This document shows, piece after piece, positions 20,501 to 28,078 of a stretch of 64,000 bases of DNA; positions within the stretch are counted from its first letter, which is position 1, and every line of letters starts with the position of its first letter. Source of the DNA: Hymenobacter convexus. Its GTDB lineage: Bacteria > Bacteroidota > Bacteroidia > Cytophagales > Hymenobacteraceae. The DNA lies in NCBI RefSeq assembly GCF_030580955.1, contig NZ_JAUQON010000001.1, forward strand, positions 62,001 through 126,000, read 5' to 3'. A program made the position numbers and the translations under genes. The notes under the pieces are model-generated. The model was not told the DNA's origin and made no database searches. It saw only the letters and a list, made by a program, of their open reading frames with translations.

Positions 20501-20910
20501 ACTCCACGAAGCTGACCAACTACAGCTACGAAGACAAGACGAGCTACAGCGTGAACACGGTGTACTACCGCTTGCACCAAATCGACCTTGACGGCAAGGA
20601 CGCCTACTTCGGCCCCCGCACTGTCAACTTCGATGGCAAAGCAGCCGCTTCTACCGCCGTGGCTTACCCGAACCCCTACAACGCCAACGACGAGCTGCAC
20701 ATTGCAGTGGAGTCGAACGACGCTGGCAAAGGCACGCTGCGCATCACCGACATGACCGGCCGCACGGTGCGCGAAGAGTCGATTGAGCTGAACAAAGGCT
20801 TGTCCGACATGCCGGTGAACGGCGTGAAAGAACTGAAAGCCGGCGTTTACATGGTGCGCGTGACGCTGCCTTCCGGCGAAACGAAGACCCTGAAAGTGGT
20901 GAAGCAATAA
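17551..20910 (+). CDS. large T9SS-secreted protein with three degenerate beta-sandwich-like repeats
   Basis: 1,119 residues from the ATG at 17551, which opens a signal peptide ending TVQAQ; the in-frame open region upstream is AT-rich leader. Residues about 40-530 hold three diverged repeats of 145-180 residues. Each has an FDINNG-like strand (about 74, 233, 405) and ends in SFNVTGT, RFDVVGT or FFTVAGT (about 180, 343, 526). Then follows IWTGAFNDDWFNSANWTNGV, a module common in T9SS cargo. The last 80 residues are a type A sorting domain (AYPNPYNANDELHIAVES to KTLKVVKQ). It is expected on the cell surface or released. The function is unknown. Codon use in the first 2.6 kb is less GC-biased than in the sorting-domain end. 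Confidence 0.9.
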   Translation: MQTLIFTQKLLRQRRFLSFLLPLFAIFVGLGTVQAQTISGTNFFVDNTPGTTNTTYGGSSAVTPNFSGANFGSFNINNPNDLLLNGGELTFTSTVAPTGAQLNYTIYSVTTGNAVGPTQNIPLGTPTQSGNVYTYSLSNAQRSLISLVPNSGDYEIDGNFTVNYGTRSSAAVISDGIRTASFNVTGTRPVPSSVTFSNESVTVDQGNGNRTYNGTAFNTTLVDQKPGSTTTPAFDINTGNLILRGGSVRTTETGTYVVNGAFLDYNVYSPSGTTVTTGTLQLTQAPNPSGGVRDFSLTSGTTDLIRLVNTAGAGYTLQVTFHATYQENGTGIPSRANDTNTYNARFDVVGTQTPAPTINPNTIQIAADNNTTGTSYFFPNNPSATPQYPNYTFTSSTNAGGVQGAFDINNGQLRLTNTTVATTEAGTNTVTSVVLYYRTRLASSGGGAYQPITLTQSGPTVGGTRTFVIDPNSTTNVNNQPNLIATPAVTAPGNYVVDVYYQANGVNSTTGMTFSVAYPPTGSYSAFFTVAGTPIATTIWTGAFNDDWFNSANWTNGVPDENKNALIRDLGAGVNVPYPNINSGVVVYVGSSTNVAYDNTNSGPAKVRNFTMGGTSQAQRSIARLVKGQLQVFGDFNNNYNSFVQRENTIIEFAGVSSQDNSMPALASNPVTQVITGGTFERVDISGGGKKQVTGVMNISESLNFLTPDLYAAGQPNVVRPNPVTALAANAGVLYTDVSVAPPLSLPAIVLADRGSSNANNGAQINGETDLSFLYGYVTTSRAQVGVNDPRTFGNIGLDITFTGVNAPGKVDVTRNTVEAYSPVVGKFGIRRIWGVRPADPNTNNGGLQATMVFHYRDSETRNLNGSTTTMPGVGTIPEANLIAFVSTNSGNTFGALGRDGAVDVTNNRLTKTGVTAFATFTLGDQNNPLPVRLTAFDAKRFGKNALVTWQTATELNSKGYEVQASTNGTEFHTVAYVASAAPNSTKLTNYSYEDKTSYSVNTVYYRLHQIDLDGKDAYFGPRTVNFDGKAAASTAVAYPNPYNANDELHIAVESNDAGKGTLRITDMTGRTVREESIELNKGLSDMPVNGVKELKAGVYMVRVTLPSGETKTLKVVKQ

Positions 20911-20930
20911 GCTGCCCCACGCCCACGAAA

Positions 20931-20962
20931 AAAGGCCGGCTCCCGCAAGGGGGCCGGCCTTT
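20931..20962. terminator. bidirectional terminator
   Basis: A 14-bp stem (aaaggccggctccc against gggggccggccttt, one mismatch) with loop gcaa has T-runs on both strands. It serves the T9SS gene and the convergent phosphosulfolactate synthase gene. Confidence 0.88.
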
Positions 20963-21019
20963 TGCTTTTGCTATTAACTGGCTAACTGGCTGCTTATCGA
21001 GCCGAAAGCCGCATCTGGC

Positions 21020-21850
21020 TTAGCCGCGGGGCATGGAGGTGCCGGGCTTGGTGCTCTTGGCGGCCGGGTGGAACATGGGGTCCACGGCATCCATGTCGAG
21101 GAAGTGGGTGAAGGTGTCGCCGCGCAGGCCCAGGCGGATGGTTTCGAGGCTCACCACTTCGTTGGGGGCGATGTTGCCCACGTTCACGTTGGAGCCGAGC
21201 AGCTTGATGAACCACACCTGCTGGGCCTTCTGCGGGGCTTCCCAGATGATTTTCTCGGCCGGAATCTTAGTCAGGATTTCCTCCACCAGGCCCGAGCGCA
21301 CCTCGCCGGTGCTCCGGAACAGGCCCACGTTGCCACCCTCGCGGGCTTCGCCGATGACCTTGATGGCGCCGGCTTCGAGCTCGGTTTCCATCTGCGAAAT
21401 CCATTTGTAAGGCGGAATGATTTTCTCGGCATCCTTCGAGCCCACTTCGCTCAGTACGCGCACGCCCTTGCTCAACTCGCGGATGTACTCGCACTTTCGG
21501 CCGTGGTCGAGGTCGATGCTGCCGTCCGATACCTCGGCGTATTCCATGCCGAACTTGTCGAGCAGACGGCGGTAGTCGTCGAACTGGTTGCGTATGATGA
21601 AAGCTTCGAACAGCGTGCCGCCGAAGTACACCGGAATGCCGGCCGCGCGGTAGATTTCAAGCTTGCGCTGCAGGTTGGGCACCACGTAAGAGGTAGCCCA
21701 GCCTAGCTTCACCACGTCGGTGTAGGCGCCGCCCACTTCCAGAAAATCTTCCACTTCGCGCAGGCTCATGCCTTTGTCCATCACCATGGTGTAGCCTTGC
21801 TCGCGGGGCTTGGCCGTGCGCTCGGGAAGTTGAGAGAGGTCGTAATTCAT
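21020..21850 (-). CDS. comA: phosphosulfolactate synthase (ComA family)
   Basis: 276 residues. It opens with a Pro-Arg-Glu-Gln-Gly/Thr-Met-Val-Met-Asp-Lys-Gly block (KPREQGYTMVMDKGMSLRE). VVKLGWATSYV, GIPVYFGGTLFE, MEYAEVSDGSIDL and IKVIGEAREGGNVGLF follow as a TIM-barrel series; IIWEAPQKAQQVWFIKLLG, then NVGNIAPNEVVSLETIRLGL closes it. ComA adds sulfite to phosphoenolpyruvate to give (2R)-phosphosulfolactate, known from coenzyme M synthesis in archaea and sulfolactate formation in some bacteria. No comB or comC neighbours are visible here, so the end product is open. A strong terminator is shared with the convergent T9SS gene. Confidence 0.9.
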   Translation of the reverse strand: MNYDLSQLPERTAKPREQGYTMVMDKGMSLREVEDFLEVGGAYTDVVKLGWATSYVVPNLQRKLEIYRAAGIPVYFGGTLFEAFIIRNQFDDYRRLLDKFGMEYAEVSDGSIDLDHGRKCEYIRELSKGVRVLSEVGSKDAEKIIPPYKWISQMETELEAGAIKVIGEAREGGNVGLFRSTGEVRSGLVEEILTKIPAEKIIWEAPQKAQQVWFIKLLGSNVNVGNIAPNEVVSLETIRLGLRGDTFTHFLDMDAVDPMFHPAAKSTKPGTSMPRG

Positions 21851-21920
21851 CAATTTCGGGGTAAAAGGGGTTAGTTAAGGAGAAAACAGTAGCCGGAAAC
21901 GGGTGGAGCCGGCAACAAAA

Positions 21921-21948
21921 AACCGCCCGTTCGCGAGAACGGGCGGTT
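21921..21948 (-). terminator. terminator of the TPR protein gene
   Basis: A perfect 12-bp stem (aaccgcccgttc and its complement) with loop gcga is followed on the minus strand by TTTTTTG. It lies 30 bp past the TPR gene stop. Confidence 0.88.
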
Positions 21949-21977
21949 ACAAAAGTAGCGTCTAAGCGAGGGAAATG

Positions 21978-23381
21978 TTATTTCCGAAACTGCTCAATCA
22001 ATTTCTTGAGGCCCGGCTGCTCCCGCAGCTCCGGGAAGTAGTCGAACAGCAGCACGTGCTGTTCGTAGTTAAGCGTGAGAGCCGTTTCCAGGGTGTTGTA
22101 GGCCTCGCGCATGCGGCCATCGGCCAGCAGGTAGGCGCACAGCATGTAGTGGAAGTGCGCCTCGTGCGGGTGCAACTCCACGGCGTGGCGCACCAGGTCC
22201 ACGGCCTCGGAGAAGTGGCCCTGCTCGTAAAGGATGGCGCTCCAGCTCACCCAGCCCTGCACGTCGTCGGGCGCCACCTCAGTGGCTTTCTCGTACGATT
22301 CCAGCGCGCTCACCACGTTTCCCACCTGGTTTTCGGCCGCGCCCAGCGCCGACCAGTATTCGCCGCTCTCCGCGTACAATTCCGTAGCCTTGCGGAAGTA
22401 GTGGATGGCCTCGAACCAGCGCCCCTGCTCCTGCAGCAGCACGCCCTGGCCAAACCAAGCCTCGTCCATCTCGGGGTTCAGCTCCAGCGCCTGGCGGTAG
22501 TATTTGCGGGCGGGCTCCCACTCGCGCAGCTTCTCGTAGCACTCGCCGATGTTGCACAGCGCCTCATCCGTTGGCTGGCCGGCGGGGTAGGCCTGCTCAA
22601 ACTCCGCAATAGCCTTCTGGTACTCCTGCTGGCACACGAAGGTGTCGGCCAGCCAGTGGTGGGCGTCGTGAAAATCGGGGCTGATGGTCACAGCGTAGTC
22701 GAACGCTTCAGCGGCCTTGGTAAAGTCTTCGCGGCGGTACCAGTACTGGCCCAAGTTGTACCAGGCCGTAGCCGAGTACGGGTCGTCGTCGGTGAAGCGC
22801 TTGAAGAATTCCTCGTGTTCCTCCAGACGGCCCGTGATGTCGAGGCAGTGCAACAGCTCCTGCACGCCGGTTTCGTTGTCGGGGTTCAGGCGCAGGCTCT
22901 GCTTGTAGTGCTTGGCCGCGCTCTTGAACTTCTGCCAGCTCTGGAAAGCCAGGCCCAGGTTGAAGTGAATGTCCTCGCGCTCAGGCTCCTGCTCCAGGCC
23001 GGCCCGGAAAAACTCCACCGCCTCGGCAAATTCGCCGCGCTGCGTGCTGATAATGCCCCGCGTCACGGCCACGTCGGCGTTGGTGGGGTCGAGTTCGGCC
23101 ACGGCGTCAATTTGGCGCTCGGCTTCGGTGTAGTCGCCGCGCATGGCCGTCACCTGGGCGCGGTCAATCAGCAGCTCCGTGGAGAAGGGGTATTGGCCCA
23201 GCGCGGCCTCGCAGGCCTGCAGGGCTTTGTCAAATTCCGCGTTGGTGACGTAGTGGTCGATGATGTTCTCGAAGTCCTCCAGGTCGAAGAAAACAGACTC
23301 CTGCTGGGCCAGCATGCGCTCGAAGCGGCGCACGGTGTCCAGCACAGTCCGGTGGTTTTCAAAATGTTCGTTCATGCGCAT
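21978..23381 (-). CDS. tetratricopeptide repeat protein
   Basis: 467 residues with no signal peptide, so probably cytosolic. About ten tandem TPR units are visible, for example AVEFFRAGLEQEPEREDIHF, TAWYNLGQYWYRREDFTKAA, YYRQALELNPEMDEAWFGQG and YWSALGAAENQVGNVVSALE. Two-residue Asn-Pro or Asp-Pro turns occur between many units. It has no catalytic domain, so it is presumably a scaffold. The start could be MRMNEHF at 23381 or the Met two codons on. It is a single gene closed by a terminator. Confidence 0.88.
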   Translation of the reverse strand: MRMNEHFENHRTVLDTVRRFERMLAQQESVFFDLEDFENIIDHYVTNAEFDKALQACEAALGQYPFSTELLIDRAQVTAMRGDYTEAERQIDAVAELDPTNADVAVTRGIISTQRGEFAEAVEFFRAGLEQEPEREDIHFNLGLAFQSWQKFKSAAKHYKQSLRLNPDNETGVQELLHCLDITGRLEEHEEFFKRFTDDDPYSATAWYNLGQYWYRREDFTKAAEAFDYAVTISPDFHDAHHWLADTFVCQQEYQKAIAEFEQAYPAGQPTDEALCNIGECYEKLREWEPARKYYRQALELNPEMDEAWFGQGVLLQEQGRWFEAIHYFRKATELYAESGEYWSALGAAENQVGNVVSALESYEKATEVAPDDVQGWVSWSAILYEQGHFSEAVDLVRHAVELHPHEAHFHYMLCAYLLADGRMREAYNTLETALTLNYEQHVLLFDYFPELREQPGLKKLIEQFRK

Positions 23382-23539
23382 AAAATCGCAGTTAAGTGGA
23401 TTAATCGGGGTTTTGTGAACGGACGGCCTGGGCGTCGGATAATAAAAGATAGACCGTCGGCAAACCGCTGTTCACTCCACTTGCTAGTACTCTGTCAATG
23501 ATAACAAATATTGGGCAAAACCGTGCAATCCGGCTCTTG

Positions 23540-24556
23540 CTAAGATACGATAACCGCCGGGGCGCTGGCCGGGTTTTCGCTCAATCCGGCCGCGCACCAG
23601 GCCAGCGTGTCGGCTAACGGCCGGAATGTGAGCCCGGTAGCGCTTTGGACTTTGCCGTGCGCGTACACCACCGGCCGGCGCCCAGCCCGGGCCGTGTCTT
23701 TCGTAATAAGGGGCCGGGCGCCGGTGAGCACGGCGCGGGCGTGCTCCAGGCGCCAGATAACCTCGGCGGCCCAATCGGGCACGGCTACGGTGGGCGGGCG
23801 GCGCTGCAAAGCCGCCGCCGCCTGCCGGAAAAAGTCGCCCAGCGGCAGGGCCTCGGCGCTCAGAATGTAGCGTTCGCCGCTCACCTCCGGGTGGTCCAGC
23901 GTCAGGGCCAGCAATTGGGCCACCACGTCGCGCACGTCCACGAAGTTGACCAGCCCGCGGGTGTAAAAACGGTGCTGCTGGTGGGCGTAGCGCAGCAGGC
24001 GGGTACTGCTGCGGTTCCAGTCGCCGGGCCCCAGCACCACCGACGGATTCACGATGACGGCCGACAGGCCCTCGGCCACGCCCCGCCAAACCTCCAGCTC
24101 GCCCAAGTATTTCGAGGTCGCATAAGCCGGATGGGCCGCGCCCAGGTCCCAGGTAGCCGCTTCCGTCACGGTGAGCGTGCCGGTGGCCGTGGCCGCCCCC
24201 GAAGGCAAACCCAGCGCCGCTACCGACGACACGTACGCCAGCCGGATGCCCGGTCGCTCCAAGCAAGCATCAACCACGGCGGCGGTGCCTTCCACGTTCA
24301 CTTGCAGCAGTAGCGTTTCATCTTGTGGCGCGTACGACACCAGCCCCGCGCAGTGGAATACGTGCGTCACCTCAGGCGTAAGGGCAGCCCGTAGCTGTTC
24401 GGTGTCGAGCAGGTCGCCGGCTATCCATTCCACGCCCGGTGCGGCATTGGTAGGCACCGCACCCCGGTGCAGGGCGCGCACCGGCAACCCTCGCTCGCGC
24501 AGGGCCCGCAACAGAAAGGAACCAATGAGGCCCGTGCCGCCGGTGACGAAAATCAT
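23540..24556 (-). CDS. NAD(P)-dependent epimerase/dehydratase (extended short-chain dehydrogenase)
   Basis: 338 residues. The N-terminal Rossmann glycine motif is MIFVTGGTGLIGSFLLRALR. VFHCAGLVSY, LAYVSSVAALG and catalytic Tyr-x3-Lys in HPAYATSKYLGE follow, then VIVNPSVVLGPGDW. It belongs to the extended SDR branch that acts on nucleotide sugars or dihydroflavonol-like ketones; the substrate is not readable. It is monocistronic, with a family B inverted repeat downstream of its start side (24598-24680). Confidence 0.9.
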   Translation of the reverse strand: MIFVTGGTGLIGSFLLRALRERGLPVRALHRGAVPTNAAPGVEWIAGDLLDTEQLRAALTPEVTHVFHCAGLVSYAPQDETLLLQVNVEGTAAVVDACLERPGIRLAYVSSVAALGLPSGAATATGTLTVTEAATWDLGAAHPAYATSKYLGELEVWRGVAEGLSAVIVNPSVVLGPGDWNRSSTRLLRYAHQQHRFYTRGLVNFVDVRDVVAQLLALTLDHPEVSGERYILSAEALPLGDFFRQAAAALQRRPPTVAVPDWAAEVIWRLEHARAVLTGARPLITKDTARAGRRPVVYAHGKVQSATGLTFRPLADTLAWCAAGLSENPASAPAVIVS

Positions 24557-24597
24557 GGTTTCAGTGGTGGGGGGATGAAAGATTAGCGTTTTTCGTT

Positions 24598-24680
24598 TGT
24601 CATCCTGAGCGTAGCGAAGGACTTTGTCACTTCTTAACGGTCAACCGTGATAAGGTCCTTCGCTACGCTCAGGATGACAA
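24598..24680. repeat. intergenic inverted repeat, family B
   Basis: Arms at 24598-24625 and 24652-24680 (TTGTCATCCTGAGCGTAGCG... and complement) pair with one mismatch over about 28 bp around a 26-base loop. The same sequence type is at 8168-8256. It lies between the epimerase start and the phosphatase stop. Confidence 0.88.
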
Positions 24681-24700
24681 GCACTGATTATCGACCCCAC

Positions 24701-25480
24701 TCAAAGTGTATTATTCAGCAGCGGTAACTTCAGCAGCTTCTCCAGATAGGGCTGGGGCACGGTGCGGCGCAGCAGCGTGTCGGTATGGCGCAGGTGGTGC
24801 GTGTCGGTGCCGACGAAATCGACCAGGCCGCCGTCAATCAACTGCTCGGCCACCTTCTTGGCGCCCGGCGAGTAATAGCCCGCCAGCGAGTTCAGATTGA
24901 CTTGCAGCAACACATCGTAGTCGCGGCGCATCTTCTCAATTTCCGCAAAGCGGCCGTACAGATACGTGTAGCGCTCGGGGTGGGCCAGCACGGGCCGGTA
25001 GCCCTGGGCTTTCATCTCGAAGATGATTTCAAACAGGTTGAGCGGCTCGTTCATGTACGACGTCTCGAACAGCAAATACCGCTTCTCGCCGCCGAAGGTG
25101 AGCATTTCGGTGCCGTCGGCCAGCTTGCGGCCCAGAAATTCGTCCAGGTAATACTCCGCCGCGCAGTCGAGCTCCACATCGGTGATGCCGGCTTCGACGG
25201 CGGCATCGCGTAGCAGCTGCAGCGCCGCCCGTATGCCCTCCGGGGTGTTCTTGTAGAAGTCGCCCATGATGTGGGGCGTCATCACCAGCTTGCGAAAGCC
25301 CAGCTCGCGCAAGGCGCGCAGCAATTCTACCGAATGCGCCACCGTCTCGGCGCCGTCGTCGAGGCCGGGCAGCAGGTGCGAGTGCATGTCGGCGTTCAGT
25401 GCCGCCAGGGCCGCCTTGGGCGGCGCCGAAGCCGCTACGGGCGCTGCCCCGCCAAAAAGCTTTTGCCAGAGCGAAGCCAT
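24701..25480 (-). CDS. PHP-domain tyrosine-protein phosphatase of capsule export (YwqE/CpsB type)
   Basis: 259 residues. PHP metal-binding motifs: DMHSHLLPGLDDG (His33, His35 and the Asp pair near 41-42), MTPHIMGDFY, CAAEYYLDE, VLAHPERYTYL and GTDTHHLRHTD. This family is a manganese-dependent phosphatase that removes phosphate from the tyrosine tail of the partner kinase, which controls polysaccharide chain export. It directly follows the tyrosine autokinase gene (14-bp gap), whose C-terminus carries the expected Tyr cluster. It is the last gene of the capsule operon. Confidence 0.93.
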   Translation of the reverse strand: MASLWQKLFGGAAPVAASAPPKAALAALNADMHSHLLPGLDDGAETVAHSVELLRALRELGFRKLVMTPHIMGDFYKNTPEGIRAALQLLRDAAVEAGITDVELDCAAEYYLDEFLGRKLADGTEMLTFGGEKRYLLFETSYMNEPLNLFEIIFEMKAQGYRPVLAHPERYTYLYGRFAEIEKMRRDYDVLLQVNLNSLAGYYSPGAKKVAEQLIDGGLVDFVGTDTHHLRHTDTLLRRTVPQPYLEKLLKLPLLNNTL

Positions 25481-25494
25481 CTACTTGCGGGGCG

Positions 25495-28005
25495 TTAGGT
25501 GAAAAACTTCTTCAGCTTTTGGCCAAAGGTGAGGGGGCGGCTGGCCGGCTCTTCATAGTAGCCCTGGCCGTAGCCGCCGTAGTTGCCGTAGCCATAGCCG
25601 TAGCCATACCCATACCCATACCCATAGCCGTAGCCCGCGCCCGCCGGGGCATCATTGAGGATGGTGCACATGTTCGTGAAATTGTTGCTGCGCATGAGGC
25701 GGTTCATGTTCTTAATGAATGCCTTGCGTGAATAATCGGCCCGCACGATGTAGAGCGGAATGTCCGCTTTGCGCATAATCAGGATGCCGTCGGTAACGAG
25801 GCCTACGGGCGGGGTATCAATCAGAATCACGTCGTAGGTCCGGTACAGTTCCTGAATCATGGCATCGAACCGGTCGCTCAGAATCAGTTCCGACGGGTTG
25901 GGCGGCGTGGGGCCGGCCGAGATAAACTGCAACGACTCGATGGAGGTCTGCTGAATGCACTCCTGCACGCTGTGGCGCTCAATGAGAATGGTGCTCACGC
26001 CCTTGGTGTTTTCGGCGCTGAAGGCCAGGTTTACCTTGGGCTTGCGCATGTCCAGGTCAAGAATAACCACCCGCTGCCCCGACAAGGCAATGATGCCGGC
26101 CAGGTTCACCGTCACGAAGGTTTTGCCTTCGCCCGAGATGGTAGAAGTGACCGAAATCAGCCGCTTTTTCTTCGAAGAGCTGATAAAGTCCAGGTTCGTC
26201 CGAATGGAGCGAATGGACTCGGAAATGGCCGATTTAGGGTTCTTATCCACTACTAGGCGCGAAATCTCCATCTTCTCCTTGTCGTAGGTGGGGATGATGC
26301 CCAGCACCGAGGCTTTGGTGCTGCGCTCCAACTCCCGCACGTTCGTCACGGTGTTGTGCATGAAGTAGCGCACCGCAATCAGGCCCAGACCCAGAAACAG
26401 CCCGCCGGCCAGCCCAATGGCGTAGGCCAGGAGCTTGTTGGGGAAAATGGGCGCGCCCGGCAGCGAGGCCGGCGACAAAATCGTGAAGTCGGCCACGTTG
26501 CCGGCTTTCTGAATCTCGAAATTGATTTTCCGTTCGAACAGGTTCAGGTATTGCTTGCCGTATTGCTCCACTGGGCGGCGCAGGCGGTCTTGCTCGGTGG
26601 CCTGGGCGGGCTTGTCCTGCAGCGAGGCGTTGAGCTTGCCGCTTTGGTCGGCCAGCATCCCCAGCTGGCGGCGCAGCAGTTTTTCGTCCTGCTGCAAAAT
26701 GCGCCGGATTTTGTTGCGCGTAAACTCCAGGTTGGCAATCCGCACCTGCACCCCCTCGGTTTTGTCGGTGCTGGAGCGCCGCAGCCGGCGCAGCTGCCAC
26801 TGCTGGTCGTTCAGGTCGTTGAGTCCGCTCGCGAGCTGGGGGTCTTCGAGGCCCGCAATGGCGGGAATGCTCTCCTCCACCCGCTCGTCTTCGGAGGTGG
26901 TAATGCTTTCCTCCTTTATCAGCCGGCTGAGTTCGGCCAGCAGGCTCAGCTTCTCATTCAGGACAACTTTGTCGGTTTCCAGCTTTTCCAGCCGGTCCAT
27001 GAGCGTGCCCACTTCGGCTTTCACATCGTAGGTTTTGTTCCGCTCGGTGAAGGCCTGGAGCCGCGCCTCGGCATCCTGCAACTGTTGTTTGGTGTCGTTG
27101 AGGGTTTTGTCCAGGAATTTGGTTTGCAGGTCCACCGACTGCGCTTTCTGCGCCATTTTCGCCTGTTTGTAGACCGTGTCTATTTTGTTGACGATACTCT
27201 GAGCCTTAATGGGAGTGAAATCTTTAAACGAGATGCCAATGGTATTGGCGTCCGGGTTCACGATTTCTACGGCCAGGTTTTTATCCAGATAAGCATTAAC
27301 CGCCCCCGCATCCTGAATGGTGAAATGGTAATCCGATTCCAGCACCGTTTGGTTGAGGTGGCGGGTGCCATCAATCTGGAGTTGAATACCGGGCAGGTTG
27401 ATGGGCTGGCCCAGGGCATATTCGCCCCCCAGCGTGTTTCCCTGGTTGATGAAATCCAGCTTGAAGCGCTGCAGGCTGGTGAATTTTAGGCTGAACTTGC
27501 GGTTGTAAAGGCTCGGGTCGGTAATGGTGTATTTGACGTGGAACGGCGACGTGCCGTAGAGCTCCGTTTCCAGCACGGTGCCCTGCACGTAGTAATTCAC
27601 GTCCAGCGCCAGCGAATCCTTGAGGCGCTGGTAAATGACGTTGGACTTGATTAATTCGACCTCGCCGGCCAGCTTGCTGCCGCGGCCTTTGTCGCCGGCC
27701 GGGGCTATCTGTTCGGCAATGCCCAGGTCGCTGGCCTGCGCGCGCTCATCAAGTTTCAGCAGCGACGCCGACTGGTACACCGGCTTGGTGTAGCGCAGGT
27801 ACAGCCAGGAGGCCGTCACGCCCAGCACAATGAGCAGCAGCATCCACAGCAAGCTGCGGCGCGCCACCAGCACCAGGGTGGTCACATCAAGGCCCGCGGA
27901 GTCGTCCTCTTCCGCGTCGTTGAAGGGAGTGGTGGGCGGGGCCGTCACTCCCCCCGCCGCGTTGCGGATGAGTTCTTCGAGCTCGAGGTTTTCGTTTATA
28001 GCCAT
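25495..28005 (-). CDS. Wzc-like polysaccharide co-polymerase with tyrosine autokinase domain
   Basis: 836 residues. Residues about 45-75 are a membrane helix (LLWMLLLIVLGVTASWLYLR) heading a Wzz-type periplasmic domain. Long coiled coils fill 270-470, a second helix sits near 520 (LLAYAIGLAGGLFLGLGLIA), and a cytosolic BY-kinase domain follows. The kinase has Walker A STISGEGKTFVTVNLAG (about 615-631), Walker A-prime VVILDLDMRKPK, and Walker B DVILIDTPPVG. Residues about 788-815 are a Gly-Tyr tail, the autophosphorylation cluster. It controls chain length and export of capsule or exopolysaccharide together with the Wza-like lipoprotein upstream and the phosphatase downstream. Confidence 0.95.
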   Translation of the reverse strand: MAINENLELEELIRNAAGGVTAPPTTPFNDAEEDDSAGLDVTTLVLVARRSLLWMLLLIVLGVTASWLYLRYTKPVYQSASLLKLDERAQASDLGIAEQIAPAGDKGRGSKLAGEVELIKSNVIYQRLKDSLALDVNYYVQGTVLETELYGTSPFHVKYTITDPSLYNRKFSLKFTSLQRFKLDFINQGNTLGGEYALGQPINLPGIQLQIDGTRHLNQTVLESDYHFTIQDAGAVNAYLDKNLAVEIVNPDANTIGISFKDFTPIKAQSIVNKIDTVYKQAKMAQKAQSVDLQTKFLDKTLNDTKQQLQDAEARLQAFTERNKTYDVKAEVGTLMDRLEKLETDKVVLNEKLSLLAELSRLIKEESITTSEDERVEESIPAIAGLEDPQLASGLNDLNDQQWQLRRLRRSSTDKTEGVQVRIANLEFTRNKIRRILQQDEKLLRRQLGMLADQSGKLNASLQDKPAQATEQDRLRRPVEQYGKQYLNLFERKINFEIQKAGNVADFTILSPASLPGAPIFPNKLLAYAIGLAGGLFLGLGLIAVRYFMHNTVTNVRELERSTKASVLGIIPTYDKEKMEISRLVVDKNPKSAISESIRSIRTNLDFISSSKKKRLISVTSTISGEGKTFVTVNLAGIIALSGQRVVILDLDMRKPKVNLAFSAENTKGVSTILIERHSVQECIQQTSIESLQFISAGPTPPNPSELILSDRFDAMIQELYRTYDVILIDTPPVGLVTDGILIMRKADIPLYIVRADYSRKAFIKNMNRLMRSNNFTNMCTILNDAPAGAGYGYGYGYGYGYGYGYGNYGGYGQGYYEEPASRPLTFGQKLKKFFT
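25591..25635. repeat. in-frame 6-bp tandem repeat encoding alternating Gly-Tyr
   Basis: About seven and a half copies of a 6-base unit (GCCATA, GCCGTA or CCCATA on the plus strand) read as Gly-Tyr on the minus strand within the kinase tail. Each unit added or lost changes the number of tyrosines without shifting the frame. Confidence 0.85.
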
Positions 28006-28078
28006 TGCACTAGAATTGCCAGATTTGCCCGCTCCACAAAGGCGGTATAAGTATACGTGAGACCGGACAACGCAGCGG

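Noticed and set aside
19654..20907. 417-codon antisense open frame over the T9SS sorting-domain region
   Set aside because: It has no start context or family resemblance and is a by-product of codon bias in the sense gene.
25591..25635. short tandem repeat as an intergenic microsatellite
   Set aside because: It is wholly inside the kinase gene and in frame, coding for Gly-Tyr.
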